The notes under the pieces were generated by a model, which was given only the letters and a program-made list of their open reading frames with translations, ran no database searches and was not told where the DNA came from. A DNA stretch of 64,000 nt from Posidonia oceanica (Eukaryota; Streptophyta; Magnoliopsida; Alismatales; Posidoniaceae): assembly GCA_037176725.1 (NCBI GenBank), contig JAZBRS010000037.1:13534001-13598000 (forward strand), in the 5' to 3' direction. Numbering within the stretch: the first letter of the stretch is position 1; each line of letters begins with the position of its first letter. Both the position numbers and the translations under genes were made by a program. This document shows positions 22,307 through 35,081 of the stretch, one piece after another.

Positions 22307-22623
22307 TGTCACAATGATCGCCCTGAACGGTGCCAGCGTGACCGGCATGAACGAAATGAGGGTCAACAGATGATCAGTGGGTGAATCCGAGGAAGGATGC
22401 TCGACTTAAAAACACCGGGAAAACATCGAAAAAGCTTGGATAAAGCAAAAGGAGTTGCCACCTAGTCTATTAAGTTGGAAGACGAGGAAAATCGAGAAAA
22501 GCATGATTAAAACATGCGAACGCTGCAAAGTGTGTGAATGCGTGACTCGTGCCAATGGATAAGGGCAAAATGGTCATTACAGGCTAGAGAAAGGGTAACG
22601 ACTCCTGTTACGCATGGGGAAGG
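22307..22623 (-). mobile_element. Partial 3' LTR of Tat element E
   Basis: Begins TGTCACAATG after F-like flank without a primer site, so it is the outer end of a 3' LTR read on the minus strand. It matches the U5-side ends of A, B and C (AGGAGTTGCCACCTAGTCT, TCTATTAAGTTGGAAGACGA, ACGACTCCTGTTACGC). It is cut at GGGGAAGG by copia element D. The rest lies beyond the right end of the window. Confidence 0.7.
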
Positions 22624-23837
22624 TGTTGTTAGGATCGAGTGGCTACTCTAAAGCGGGGTGAATAGGGTATTTAAAATTTATAATGAATTTAAACAATTTT
22701 AAACACACAATGAGCAATATTCAAATAAATGATTTAAGATAAGCAATTTGAATATTGAATTATAACAAGCATAGAAGGAGATAAGAGACAATGAGATATG
22801 ACACAATCGATATATAGTGGTTCAGCCAACCCGGTCTAGTCCACTCCTAGATCTCCTCTAGAGTTCCGTTAATCTTATCAACGTAAATACACTTACTTGA
22901 TGAAGATAAAAGCTTCCCCTGCAAAACTCGCAAAGCCCTTCTCACAGCTAGAGAAGTTTCCTCCTTGATTACAACAGTCTTACAAGTAGTATCTCTTTTA
23001 ATCTTCCAACAGAATTATCACTAGGAATCTCTTTTTGGCTAACTTGGGAGTGTTCTCACTAAATAGGATCTTTGAGCTTAGCAAATGGGTAGTACAAGAT
23101 AGTAAGAGTGTTGGTGTGTCTTAGGGGGTCCTATTTATAGGTATAGCAAGACCCAAAGTTGTGTCTAACGGATAGCTCAACTTTCACAAATGACTAGTAT
23201 AAACGGTATACCGAAATCAATCGGTCGACCGAAAATCTCCAACGTTCGACTAGATCGGTATTCCAGTTTGAAATGGTGTTCCGATATTAATCTTAGCTGT
23301 AGATTACACTAGCAGTGTACCAGTGGGATTTAGTGGTTTAGACACTTTCTAGATTTCGGTAATCTGATATAGATCAGTATTCCATTTTGGCTCAACGGTC
23401 ATATTTAAATGAATATTTCACTGTAGCCCTGTATCCCTAGATAACGGTATACCGGTGAGAGTCAGTTTTCCATTTCTAACCTAACTTCTAAACATTTGGG
23501 ATTTTCTAAGTGTTTTCCTCAGGTTTAGGTATGGATATTTTTGGGATGTCTTGGGAGATCTTTTACATCCTTTCTTAGAGTACAATAATGAAGAAAAATT
23601 TGCATACAAATTATTACAACATGAATAATATTGTCTTGATCTTTCTTCTTGTCTACATGTAGTCTTTGATGTAGAATTCTCTTCTGCATTCCATGCTTTA
23701 CTTGGTATTCTTCAAGGATTGACTTTCCTTAGATATTCCATCTATCTTAAAATCAACTAAAGAGTATTTCCTCAAGTAATATCATTAGTTTCATTCGTTA
23801 TCATCAAAATTAAATATATCATAGATATTTTTCAACA
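22624..23837 (-). mobile_element. 3' LTR of Ty1/copia element D (1214 bp)
   Basis: Has short inverted ends TGTTG...CAACA. The right edge is followed by ATCTCTCACTTTTT, whose complement AAAAAGTGAGAGAT is a typical copia polypurine tract directly before TGTTG. This fixes the orientation as minus and makes this the 3' LTR. The start could also be 22627. The LTR contains TCGGTCGACCGA at about 23220. It is inserted into the LTR of E at GGGGAAGG. Confidence 0.65.
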
Positions 23838-24223
23838 ATCTCTCACTTTTTGATGATGACAAAACAATATATAAACATATTCATAATTTTCTCCCATTGT
23901 TAGTAAGCATACAACAAGTTTGATAGAATAAACATTTGAGTAATTTTCAAATTTGTATAAATGCTCCACCTTACTATAAGCCTAGATAAGCATGGATTAT
24001 ATTGATGCTTTCAATTTCATTTTCATGCTCCCCCTTACTATAGGCTTTAATTCAAAAATATGTATGTTAATTTTTCTCCCCCTTTCTGTCATAATACAAA
24101 AAGTTTCAGTTTAAACCATAATATATTTACAATCAGGCCTTTATGCCAAATTCAATCTAAGAAAATGTTCCAAATTGGAATAATTTTCTATAATTATTTA
24201 ATACATCAAAAGAGATATACAAG
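23838..24223 (-). mobile_element. 3' internal end of copia element D
   Basis: Polypurine tract at 23838-23851, then noncoding AT-rich sequence with TTTTTGATGATGACAAAAC and two CTCCMCCTTACTATA motifs that are common beside copia pol 3' ends in plants. No part of pol is reached before element B starts at 24224. Confidence 0.55.
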
Positions 24224-24949
24224 TGTACCGATCTCGTGAGTTTCGCGATCGTTCGTGGACGCTGCCAGAGCTCGCGTGCATCGATCGGAAATCAGGTTCA
24301 CTATTAGCGGGTGATCCAAGGAAGAAACTCAACTCCAAACATCGAAAACAGGAATGAAATCAAAGGGAAAAAAGAAAGAAAAGACAAAAGGGAGTCGCCA
24401 CCGTGTCTATTAAGTCGGGAGACAAGGAAAACCGGGGAAAGGCATGAAAAACATGCAAGACCACACAAGAAGATGCAATGCAATGCAATGCTATGCAAAG
24501 AAGATGACTCGTGCCAAAGACGAAGGCAAAAGGGTCATTGCGGGCCAGAGAAAGGGTAAGGACTCCTGTTACACGAGGGGAAGGTGTTAGGCACCCCCGA
24601 CATGCCCGAGGAATCGATCTTTCTAGGGTTACGCTCGCTTTTGAGGGATAATGCATGCTTTGAAGGCCTAAGTGCCATGAATGCTTGCTAAATGATGTGC
24701 CTGAATGCTTAAATGCTAGGTATGCTATGATTACATGCTCAAAGGTGTGTTCTAAATGATGCGGTGCACAAGGAAAGTAAACATGCAACCTAAGTGCTCA
24801 GCAGCACCGTCAATGTTCCGAACCGGGCGAACCCTAGTTTGTGAGAACTCCAGACAGTAAGCATCACTGCCCTAATGCAAATGCAAGCGATTAAAACAAA
24901 ACGGCAAAGAAAACCAAGCAGATGTAAGCAACATGGAAGGGAAAACAAG

Positions 24950-25110
24950 AGTCGGCACGCAAAACGGTGCAAAACAAGCGAAAACAGGAGTAGGCAGCAA
25001 AACGGTGCGAAAATAGGCGAAAACAGATGCTGGCATGTAAAACAATGCAAAAGCGATGGCAGGCACGCAAAACGGTGCGAAAACAGGCGAAAGTAGATAC
25101 TGGCAAGCAA
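24950..25110. repeat. 30-bp minisatellite in LTR of B
   Basis: About five units with cores GCACGCAAAACGGTGC or GCAGCAAAACGGTGC. Same family as in C (about seven units) and A (about 24 units). Confidence 0.7.
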
Positions 25111-25299
25111 AACGATGTATGCGATGCAAATGAATGATGTGTTGTGATTCAGATGGACTTATCTTGAGGATCTGAAGCTTGATCTAAGATAACTTTGGTT
25201 TAAATGAAAGATCATTCAACCAGGAAGACCTGGACAGTTAGATCGTGGAAATCCAACGGTCTGATCTAAAGTTATTTAGGAATCAAGTCAGAAGGCTCA

Positions 25300-26850
25300 A
25301 GGGTCAGCAAAAGGTAGGGGCCTAAGTGTAAATAGTCCCTAAGGGTGTGCAATGCAAGATGTGTGCATGCAAAAGTGATGAAAATGCTAGAATGAATGCA
25401 GGAGTGCAAAGACTGATGATATGGGAATGCAAATGCATGCAAAAATGCAATGCAGGGACCTAAGTGTAATTTGGGAAAACTACAAGGTCCTATGTGCAAA
25501 ATGTCCCTAAATGTGTGTGAAACTGGCCTAAATGCATGCAGAAATGGTAAAGAAACCATGCATGAATGAATGCAGGGCTAAACAAGAGTTATGCATGCAA
25601 AAATGCAAGAAAAGGACCGAAATGCAGTTTTAAAAACTTATAGGACCTAAATGCAATGCAAGGAAAGCATGCAGACTTGCAAAAGTTGAAAAATGGGTCC
25701 AATATGCAATTTCAAAAAACAATGGGCTTTTAAAACAATGCAAAGTGGTCTAAAATGTAACTAAACATGGCATTTGTAAGCATAAAGGGCTAAAATGCAA
25801 ATAAAACATGTTATTGGTGTTTCCTGCAATGTAATATAGTTTAAAACATGGTTTAAATGATTGATTACATGTAAACTGGACTAATATGCAATTATTAAGT
25901 TTTTCAAGATTTTTCTGCAATGTTAAAACACAAAAAACAACCTACTGATTCACAGTAGAAGGATCTACATGCAATTATTATATTTTTCAAGGTTTTTTTA
26001 CAATGTTATATGGTTTTAAACATGCTTTAAATGAAAACTGATTGAATAAAGGACCCAGATGCAATTAAATGATTTTTTGGTTTTTTTAATGCAATGTAAT
26101 AAGGTAAAAATGCAGATTAAATGCATGATTCACAACAGACTGGACTCAGATGCAATTAAAAGATTTTTTGGGTTTTTTAATACAATGTAATAAGGTAAAA
26201 TTCACATTTAAATGACATGCTGATACTGTAGATGGACTAAAGTGTAAATAAAACAAACTGAGATTTTTTGGATGCAATGCAGTATGGTAAAATGTGATTT
26301 AAATGAATGTTGAAACCAGCAGAGGACTAAAATGCAATAAAAAACTAACAGAGGCAATTTTATGCAATGTAATAAGGTAAACATGCAGATTAAATGATTT
26401 ATAAACCATGCACAGGACTGGAATGCAAATCTGGAAACATGTGGCATTTTATTTTAATGCAATATGATTTTAAAATGCATTTAAATGATTTTGAAACCAT
26501 GCAGGTGGACCCAGATGCAAATAAACAAACATGATGATTTTTAATGCAATGTAGTATAGTTTAAATGCAACATTAAATGAAATACAAACCAACAATGGAC
26601 TGAAATGCAATTTAAACTAATCTGAGGACTAAAATGCAATGCATGCATTAAACTAACAATCAGATGCATTTAAATATTTAAATGAAGGACCTGCATGCAA
26701 TAAAATAAAACTCAAGCATTTAACTGCATTGCAATAAGCTAACAAAAGAAAATTAAATGATTTGATTCAAAGATAGGACCTGAAAGCAAATTAAAATAAC
26801 TAACAGACTTTTATGCAATGCATGAACCAAATGAAAAAATAAAACTAAGG
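25300..26850. repeat. Degenerate ATGCAA-rich tandem array in LTR of B
   Basis: About a dozen diverged units of about 100-120 bp with TTTTTTAATGCAATGTAATAAGG, ATTTAAATGA and GGACTAAAATGCAATAAA cores. No gene. Confidence 0.65.
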
Positions 26851-26869
26851 TTAACTACAGTGCACAGGA

Positions 26870-28440
26870 TCGGCCCGACAGCAGTGGGGGCACGCCGGAG
26901 AAGGAGGTATGGCCCAGCGTTCCAGCGGGTGACGGCCTCGGCTGAGGACGGGGGAAGCTAGAGGCGGTGCTCCAGTGGCTTCAGCGTCGATCGGCAAGGT
27001 TTGGTTCGGTCGGACGACTGACGGCGGCTCTGTAGATGAGGCCGAAGGCGTTCCAGCTGCTACAGAGCTCGGAGCGAGGCATAGAGGCATCCCGGAGGTC
27101 CGGTAGGTTCAGCGGAGCTGTCGTGGAGGCGTTGCGGCGAAGGAAGTGGCCGGACGGCCTAGAGGTAGCGTGCAGAGACGGCGGAGGACGGGAGGAGGTC
27201 TGGAGGCTGTGGCGAGAGCCAGACAGCGTTGATCCAGCTCCCTGAGGCCCTGGCGATGGTCTAGACAAAGTTTGGGAAGACCTGGTGCAGTGAGGCGGCA
27301 GGACGACTTAGCGGTGGCTCCGGCGTGTTGTAGACGGTGCGCGAGCAGAGGAGAGCTGAGGACAGCTCGCAGAGGTCGGGGGAGGCACACTGGCATGCTG
27401 GCAAAGCTCGGGGTGAAGATTGGAGCGACGGAGCAGCCTAGAGTGCGCAGGGCAGGCCGACGGAAGCACGGGGGCTTGTCAGGGAAGACGACCCCACGGC
27501 GGCGCAGGAAAACTAAGCTAGGCCTCTAATTTAAAAACCACCTATCTAGGAAGCAAGAACAGGACATGCTGAGCAAGGAAGTGAAGTTATTTACCTTTGA
27601 AGCGCGCCGGAATGCCCTGACGACGTCGGTCTGGCTCTGACGGAGCTGCGGTGGTCGACGGCGGTGCTGCGGAGGTTGAAGGAGCTCGGAGGCGATCGGA
27701 GCTCGTTCGTGGCACCGTGGGGAAGCTTCTTGAGCACTCGGACGCAAGCTTCAGGCACGGAGGCGAAATCTGGAGTTTTTGGATGAGTCTGACTGTGATT
27801 TTGGCTCAAGCCGGCCAGTGGCTCTCCGGTCCTCTCTGAGTGGTGGATTAGGTTCATGGAAGTGAGGCGAGTGTGGTGGTGTGGTTGGAATGGGGTCCTG
27901 GATGCTCGAGTGGACTGGGTGTTTTTGGGTTGGTTTCTGGGCAGAAGTGTGTGAAGGTGTTTGTGGTAGATGGAGCGGTCTGTTGGGCGTGTGAGGGTGA
28001 GCTGGGGATTGGGTCGTGAAGGTGGTGGTCTGGTGAGTGGATGGGAGGAATTTTGGAGGCTGGGAGTGTACGTGTGAGGGTGTGTGTGCTAGGAAGCTTG
28101 CAGGTTGGCAAATGGGGGAGCTTTGGTCTTTTCTCTCTCGGAAGCTCGGCTCTCTCAATCGCACGGGTGAGGTGAAGTGAGGAGGAAGAAGATGAGATTG
28201 GTTTTATTCAAGCTGGGGCACTCGAATGCAATTGCAGGAGGCATGGGCTTCTACTGGCAAATGGCAGGGATTGGGTGGCAATGTAGGTGGCTGGCAGGGC
28301 TGGCAGTGAGAGGAGAGTCAGGCGGTTAGGTGGCTCTGTGAGGCTGGCTCCGCCGCACGGTGGAGTGTGGGCAAGGGTGGAGTGTGCGGCGAGGGACTGC
28401 AGCTGTGAGAGGGTGAGTCTGCAGAGGTTGAGTGTTTGAA
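26870..28440. other. GC/CpG-rich zone of the B LTR
   Basis: An island of high GC and many CGG/CCG triplets inside an otherwise AT-rich LTR, with recurring GGAGGTC and GGCGAGG words. The same zone exists in C (17270-18180) and A (41520-42850). No start codon context, domain or intron structure supports a gene. It may hold the promoter region or a captured, decayed sequence. Confidence 0.5.
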
Positions 28441-29813
28441 AGAGGAGGGAAAGAGGAAGGAGAGGGGAAGGTTCTGGTCATGGGCTGAGGCCTGGGAAGT
28501 TGAAAAGAAAAAAAAAGAAAAAGAAAGGGAAGAAGGAGTGGGCCGGGTCGGGTCTGGAGGAGGTAGAAGAAAAGAGAAGAAAAGAAATAGGGAAGGGAAA
28601 AGAGGAGAAAAGGAAGAGAAAAAAGAGAAGAGAAAAAAGGGAAAAAAGAGGAGGAGTTGGGTTTTTGATTTTTATAAAGAGTTTGTTTTTCTTTTTAGGT
28701 TAAGTTTTTAATTGTTTTAATTGAGACTTGAATGGTTTTTAGATTTGTTTCAATTGTTTTAAGGTTTTGAAGTTTGTTTTTAATTGTTTTGAAATTTGTT
28801 TTTTAATTGTTTTGAGTTTTGTTTTTAATTGTTTTAAGTCTTTTAGTTTGTTATAATTTATTTTTTTTTTAAGTTTTGAAATTGTTTTTAACTAATTTTG
28901 AGTTGTTTTGATTTGTTTTTAGTTGGATTTAAGTTTTTAAATTGTTTTTGATTGATTTTAAGTTGTTTTGATTTGCTTTTAATTAGATTTAAGTTTTGAA
29001 ATTGTTTTTGATTGATTTTAAGTTGTTTTGATTTGTTTTTAATTAGATTTAAGTTTTTAAATTGTTTTTGATTGATTTCAAGTTGTTTTGATTTGTTTTT
29101 AATTAGATTTAAGTTTTTAAATTGTTTTTGATTGATTTTAAGTTGTTTTGATTTGTTTTCTAAGTGTTTTAATTTGTTTTATTTTATGTTTTTCTTAAGG
29201 GTTCTTTTTGAAATGGTTTTTAAGGTGTAGGCTTTTAGGATTTAGGTTTAGAGTTTGGTTAGGGTTTAAGGTGTTGGGGAAAATGAAATGGGAAGATAGG
29301 AAAGAAAGAAAGAGCAAAGGAAAGCAAAGGGAAAGGGGAAATTAAAAATCAAATAAGATAGAATAAAATAAAATAAAAATCGAAATAAAATAGAAGGAAG
29401 GAAGGGGAAGAAGTGAGGAGGAGCAAGAATGAGTTGGGCCCATTAGAGAGCATGAAAAGAAGGAGAAAGAGAGAGAGGATAACGAGGAGAGAGAAAAGGA
29501 TAATGAGGAGAGAGAAAAGGATAATGGGGAGAGAAAGAAGGGTAATGGCTTGGATTTGGAGGAGTTTTGTGTGAGTGTGTGACCTAGGATTTCTAAGGTT
29601 TGACCTAGGGTTTTCTAAGGTTTTAAATGGGATTTTGAAGGGTTTTCAAGAAGGATTTTCTTAGGGTTTTGATTTAGGGTTTGGTTTGGTTTTGGGTTTA
29701 GGGTTTGAAAGTTTTTAATTTTCTAGTTTTTTTATGGTGCGGGGTTTCCTAAGTTGCTCCACTAGAGAGAGGGAGAGAGCCACTTAACAGAGGTCAAAAG
29801 AGGGGTGTCAACA

Positions 29814-29829
29814 GATGCCCCACCCTGAG
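29814..29829 (-). other. Polypurine tract of element B
   Basis: The minus strand reads CTCAGGGTGGGGCATC directly before TGTTGACACC. It is the second-strand priming site, in the same position and nearly the same sequence as in A and C. Confidence 0.8.
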
Positions 29830-30194
29830 CGCGGTCAAGGGGACCGAGGCCGCTGCTTAAGGTTGACAAGACACCCCACCTGATTGGCGAGAGTCAAGCG
29901 CTTCTGGCGTGGGCCACTTATCCGACGGAGGCACCAAAAATCATGACCCGATGCCAAAATGCAACTGCAAATGCAGGATGCCAATGTAATGCAATGCATG
30001 CCAATGCAAATGTTAGTGCAAATGTTAGTGCAGATGCGAATGCCGATGCAGTATTGATATGCTGCTGATGTTAATGCTGATGTTGAACCAATATGCACCA
30101 ATGCATGATGCAGATATGGTAAGAGATGGCGCCGTGCCGATGCATGGAGATGCGAAGTGATGCCAATGCAGCCATCTAGCATGGAGTGTTGATG

Positions 30195-30395
30195 TAGTGA
30201 ATGATGAGTTGACGGACTCCTCACCGGATAGTTAGGGTTATCAGCCCAGGGAGTTGACGGACTCACCATTGGATAGTTGGGACTATCAGCCCAGGGAGTT
30301 GATGGACTCACCACCAGATAGTTGGGGCTATCAGCCCAGGGAGTTGACAGACTCACCACCGGATAGTTGGGGTTATCAGCTCAGATGAAAGGACG
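30195..30395. repeat. Short hairpin array in B next to the polypurine side
   Basis: Four to five units of 45-48 bp pair GAGTTGACGGACTC with GATAGTTGGGGCTATCAGCCC. Each unit offers two short stems (GAGT/ACTC and GATAG/CTATC). Confidence 0.75.
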
Positions 30396-30436
30396 CCAGA
30401 CAGGGTGACGGGTGTCAACCGGAGGAAGCAAGGAAT

Positions 30437-33400
30437 GACAAGCGCAAGACTTGTCAAACCGGCAAGGGGCCAGGAATGATAGGTGCAAGCCCTATCAAGA
30501 CAGGACCGCTAGGAATGATAAGTGCAAGCCTTATCAAGATCGAGAAGAGGTCAAGAATAACAAGTGCAAGCCTTATCAACACCGGACCGGTAGGAATGAT
30601 AGGTGCAAGCCCAATCAAGACCGGGAAGGGGTCAAGAATGATAAGTGCAAGACTTATCAAGACCAGACCGGCAGGAATGATAGGTGCAAGCCCTATCAAG
30701 ACCGGGAAGGGGTCAGGAATGATAAGTTCAAGCCTTATCAAGACCGAACTGCCAGGAATGATAGGTGCACGCCCTATCAAGACCGGGAAGAGGTCAGGAT
30801 TGATAAGTGCAAGCCTTATCAAGACCGGACCGGCAGGAATGATAGGTGCAAGTCCTATCAAGATCGGGAAGGGGTCAGGAATGATAAGTGCAAGCCTTAT
30901 CAAGACCGGACCGGCAGGAATGATAGGTGCAAGCCCTATCAAGACCGGGAAAAGACCAGGAATGATAAGTGCAAGCCTTACCAAGACTGGACTGGCAAGA
31001 ATGATAGGTGCAAGCCCTATCAAGACCGGGAAGGGGTCAGGAATGATAAGTGCAAGCCTTATCAAGACTGGACCGGCAGGAATGATAGGTGCAAGCCCTA
31101 TCAAGACCGAGAAGGGGTCAGGAATGATAAGTGCAAGCCTTATCAAGACCGGACCGACAGGAATGATAGGTGCAAGGCCTATCAAGACCGAGAAGGGGTC
31201 AGGAATGATAAGTGCAAGCCTGATCAAGATCGGACCGCTAGGAATGATAGGTGCATGCCCTATCACGACCGGGAAGAGGTCAGGAATGATAAGTTCAAGC
31301 CTCATCAAGACCGAACCACTAGGAATGATAGGTGCATGCCCTATCAAGACCGGGAAAAGGTCAGGAATGACAAGTGCAAGCCTTATCAAGACCGGACTAG
31401 CAGGAATGATAGGTGCAAGTCCTATAAAGACCAGGAAAGGGTCAGGAATGGTAAGTGCAAGCCTTATCAAGACCGGACCGCCAGGAATGATAGGTGCAAG
31501 CCCTATCAAGGCTGGGAAGTGGTCAGGAATGATAAGTGCAAGCCTTATCAAGACCAAACTGCAAGGAATGATAGGTGCACGCCCTATTAAGACCGGGAAG
31601 AGGTCAGGAATGATAAGTGCAAGCCTTACCAAGACCAGACCGGCAGGAATGATAGGTGCAAGCCCTATCAAGACCAAGAAGAGGTCAGGAATGATAAGTG
31701 CAAGCCTTATCAAGACCGGATCGGCAGGAATGATAGGTGCAAGCCCTATCAAGACCGGGAAGGGGTCAGGAATGATAAGTGCAAGCCTTATCAAGACCGG
31801 ACCGGCAGGAATGATAGGTGCAAGCCCTATCAAGACCGGGAAGGGGTCAGGCATAATAAGTGCAAGCCTTATCAAGACCAGACCGGCAGGAATGATAGGT
31901 GCAAGCCCTATCAAGACCGGGAAGGGGTCAGGAATGATGAGTTCAAGCCTTATCAAGACCGGACTGCCAGGAATGATAGGTGCACGCCCTATCAAGACCG
32001 GGAAGAGGTCAGGATTGATAAGTGCAAGCCTTATCAAGACCGGACAGGCAGGAATGATAGGTGCAAGTCCTACCAAGACCGGGAAGGGGTCAAGAATGAT
32101 AAGTGCAAGCCTTATCAAGACCGGACCGACAGGAATGATAGGTGCAAGCCCTATCAAGACTAGGAAGGGGTCAGGAATGATAAGTGCAAGCCTTATCAAG
32201 ACCGGACCGGCAGGAATGATAGTTGCAAGGCCTATCAAGACTGGGAAGGGGTCAGGAATGATAAGTGCAAGCCTTATCAAGATCGGTCCGCCAGGAATGA
32301 TAGGTGCATGCCCTATCATGACCGAGAAGAGGTCAAGAATGATAAGTGCAAGCCTTATCAAGACCAGAGCACCAGGAATGATAGGTGCACCCCCTATCAA
32401 GACTGGGAAAAGGTCAAGAATGACAAGTGCAAGCCTTATCAAGACCGGACTGGTAGGAATGATAGGTGCAAGCCCTATCTTGACTAGGAAAGGGTCAGGA
32501 ATGGTAAATGCAAGCCTTATCAAGACCGGACTGCCAGGAATGATAGGTGCAAGCTCTATCAAGACCGAGAAGGGGTCAGGAATGATTAGTGCAAGCCTTA
32601 TCAAGACCGAACCGCCAGGAATGATAGGTGCACGTCCTATCAAGACCAGGAAGAAGTCAGGAATGATAAGTGCATGCCTTATCAAGACCGGACCGGCAGG
32701 AATGATAGGTGCATGCCCTATCATGACCAAGAAGAGGTCAGGAATAATAAGTGTAAGCCTTATCAAGACCGGACCGGCAGGAACGATAGGTGCAAGCCCT
32801 ATCAAGACAGGGAAGGGGTCAGGAACGATAAGTGCAAGCTTTATCAAGACCGGACCGGCAGGAATGATTGGTGCAAGTCCAATCAAGACCGGAAAGGAGT
32901 CAGGAATGATAAGTGCAAGCCTGATCAAGGCCAGACCGGCAGGAATGATAGGTGCAAGCCCTATCAAGACCGGGATGGGGTCAGGAATGACAAGTTCAAG
33001 CCTTATCAAGACTAGACGGCCAGGAATGATAGGTGCACGCCCTATCAAGACCGGGAAGAGGTCAAGAATGATAAGTGCAAGCCTTATCAAGACCGGACCG
33101 GCAGGATTGATAGGTGCAAGTCCTATCAAGACCGGGAAGGGGTCAGGAATGATAAGTGCATGCCTTATCAAGACCGGACCGGCAAGAATGATAGGTGCAA
33201 GCCCTATCAAGACTGGGAAGGGGTCAGGAATGATAAGTGCAAGCCTTATCAAGACCGGATCGGCAGGAATGATAGGTGCAAGCCCTATCAAGACCGGGAA
33301 GGGGTTAGGAATGGTAAGTGCAAGCCTTATCATGACCGGACCACTAGGATGGATAGGTGCACGCCCTATCAAGACCTGGAAGAGGTCAGGAATGATAAGT

Positions 33401-34229
33401 GCAAGCCTCATCAAGACCAGACCGCCAGGAATGTTAGGTGCACGCCCTATCAAGACCAAGAAGAGGTCAGAATGATAAGTGCAAGCCTTATCAAGACCGG
33501 ACCGGCAAGAATGATAGGTGCAAGCCCTATCTAGACCGGGAAGGGGTTAGGAATGATAAGTGCAAGCCTTATCAAGACCGGACCAGTAGGAATGATAGGT
33601 GCAAGCCCTATCAAGAGCGGGAAGGGGTCAGGAATGATAAGTGCAAGCCTTATCAAGACCGGACCGCCAGGAATGATAGGTGCACGCCCTATCAAAATCG
33701 GGAAGAGGTTTGGAATGATAAGTGCAAGCCTTATCAAGACCAGACCGGCAGGAATGATAGGTGCAAGCCCTATCAAGACCGGGATGAGGTCAGGAATGAT
33801 AAGTGCAAGCCTTATCAAGACCGGATCGGCAGGAATGATAGGTGCAAGCCCTATCATGACCGGGAAGGGGTCAGGAATGATAAGTGCAAGCCTTATCAGG
33901 ACCGGACCGGCAGGAATGATTGGTGTAAGCCCTATCAAGACCGGGAAGGGGTCATGAATGATAAGTGCAGGCCTTATCAATACCGAACCAGTAGGAATGA
34001 TAGGTGCAAGCGCTATCAAGACTAGGAAGGGGTCAGGAATGATAAGTGCAAGCCTTATCACGACCGGACCGCCAGGAATGATAGGTGCACGCCCTATCAA
34101 GACTGGGAAGAGGTCAGGAATGATAAGTGCAAGCCTCATCAAGACCGGAGCACTAGGAATGATAGGTGCATGCCCTATCAAGACCGGGAAGTGATCAGGA
34201 ATGATAAGTGCAAGCCTTATTGAGACCGA
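30437..34229. repeat. 81-bp tandem array of alternating hairpins in B
   Basis: About 47 copies of an 81-bp unit made of a 42-bp and a 39-bp half. Half 1 contains the stem GATAGG, loop tgcaagc, CCTATC, followed by GACCGGGAAGGGGTC. Half 2 contains GATAAG, the same loop, CTTATC, followed by GACCGGACCGG. The first half-unit at 30437 carries GACAAG/CTTGTC, and at 32866-32884 one carries GATTGG/CCAATC. Both half lengths are multiples of three and lack stops in several frames. Long open frames of about 1000 codons therefore run on both strands; they encode only the repeat and are not called as genes. Confidence 0.9.
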
Positions 34230-34234
34230 ACTGG

Positions 34235-34998
34235 AATGCAGACTGATGATAGGTTTCTGACCCACCGACCGCGAAAGGGTAACTGATAAGATTCGGACTT
34301 ATCGACCGCAAAGGAAAGGTGATAAGTTTCGGGCTTATCGACCGGAATGGATAGGTTTCGGACCCATCAACCGCAAAGGATGGATGTCAAGTTTCAGACT
34401 TATCGACCGGAAAGGATAGGTTTCGAACCTACCGACCGCAAAGGTAGATGATAAGTTTCGGACTTATCGACTGGAAAGGATAGGTTTCGAACCTACCGAC
34501 CGCAAAGGTAGATGATAAGTTTCAGACTTATCGACCGGAAAGGATAGGTTTCGAACCTACCGACCGCAAAGGTAGATGATAAGTTTCGGACTTATCGACC
34601 AGAAAGGATAGGTTTCGGATCTACCGACCGCAATGGTAGATGATAAGTTTCAGACTTATCGACTGGAAAGGATAGGTTTCGGACCCATCGACCACAATGG
34701 ATGGATGACAGGTTTCGGACTTATCGACCAGAAAGGATAGGTTTCGGACCTACCGACCGCAAAGGTAGATGATTTGTTTAGGACTTATCGACCGGAAAGG
34801 ATAGGTTTCGGACCTACTGACTGCAAAGGTAAATGATAAGTTTCGGACTTATCGACCGGAAAGGATAGGTTTCGAACCTACCGACCGCAAAGGTAGATGA
34901 TAAGTTTCAGACTAATCAACCAGAAAGGATAGGTTTCGGACCCATCGACCGCAAAGGATGGATGTTAAGTTTCGGACTTATCGACCGGAAAGGTTAGG
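34235..34998. repeat. 64-bp tandem hairpin array in B
   Basis: About twelve copies of a roughly 64-bp unit: GATAAG, loop tttcgga, CTTATC, GACCGGAAAG, then GATAGG, loop, CCTACC or CCCATC, GACCGCAAAGG. The first stem is kept perfect in most copies. It is a different sequence from the 81-bp array but has the same alternating-stem plan. Confidence 0.85.
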
Positions 34999-35081
34999 GG
35001 CACCAAGATCCGAAGGCAGATCAAAGAAACGGATGGGCCCGCGACAGTTAGGCATGCTAGCCTGGATGCAACTGGAGATGT

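Larger units (their letters stand above)
24224..29813 (-). mobile_element. 3' LTR of element B (5590 bp)
   Basis: Bounded by TGTACCGATC at 24224 and TGTCAACA ending at 29813. It has the lineage's zone order: U5 end with GGAGTCGCCA at 24391-24400, 30-bp minisatellite (24950-25110), ATGCAA-rich array (25300-26850), GC/CpG-rich zone (26870-28440), purine tract (28450-28660), T-rich zone (28680-29230) and GGATAATG-GGAGAG repeats (29470-29550). Open frames in the GC-rich zone are composition artefacts. Confidence 0.85.

Noticed and set aside
30454..33475. Two overlapping open frames of about 1000 codons on opposite strands
   Set aside because: They lie wholly inside the 81-bp array. Both half-units (42 and 39 bp) are multiples of three and stop-free in several frames, so the frames are by-products of the repeat. 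No domain and no start context.
30437..34998. CRISPR array
   Set aside because: The repeats are direct with no unique spacers, lie in a plant retrotransposon 3' region and have no cas genes.
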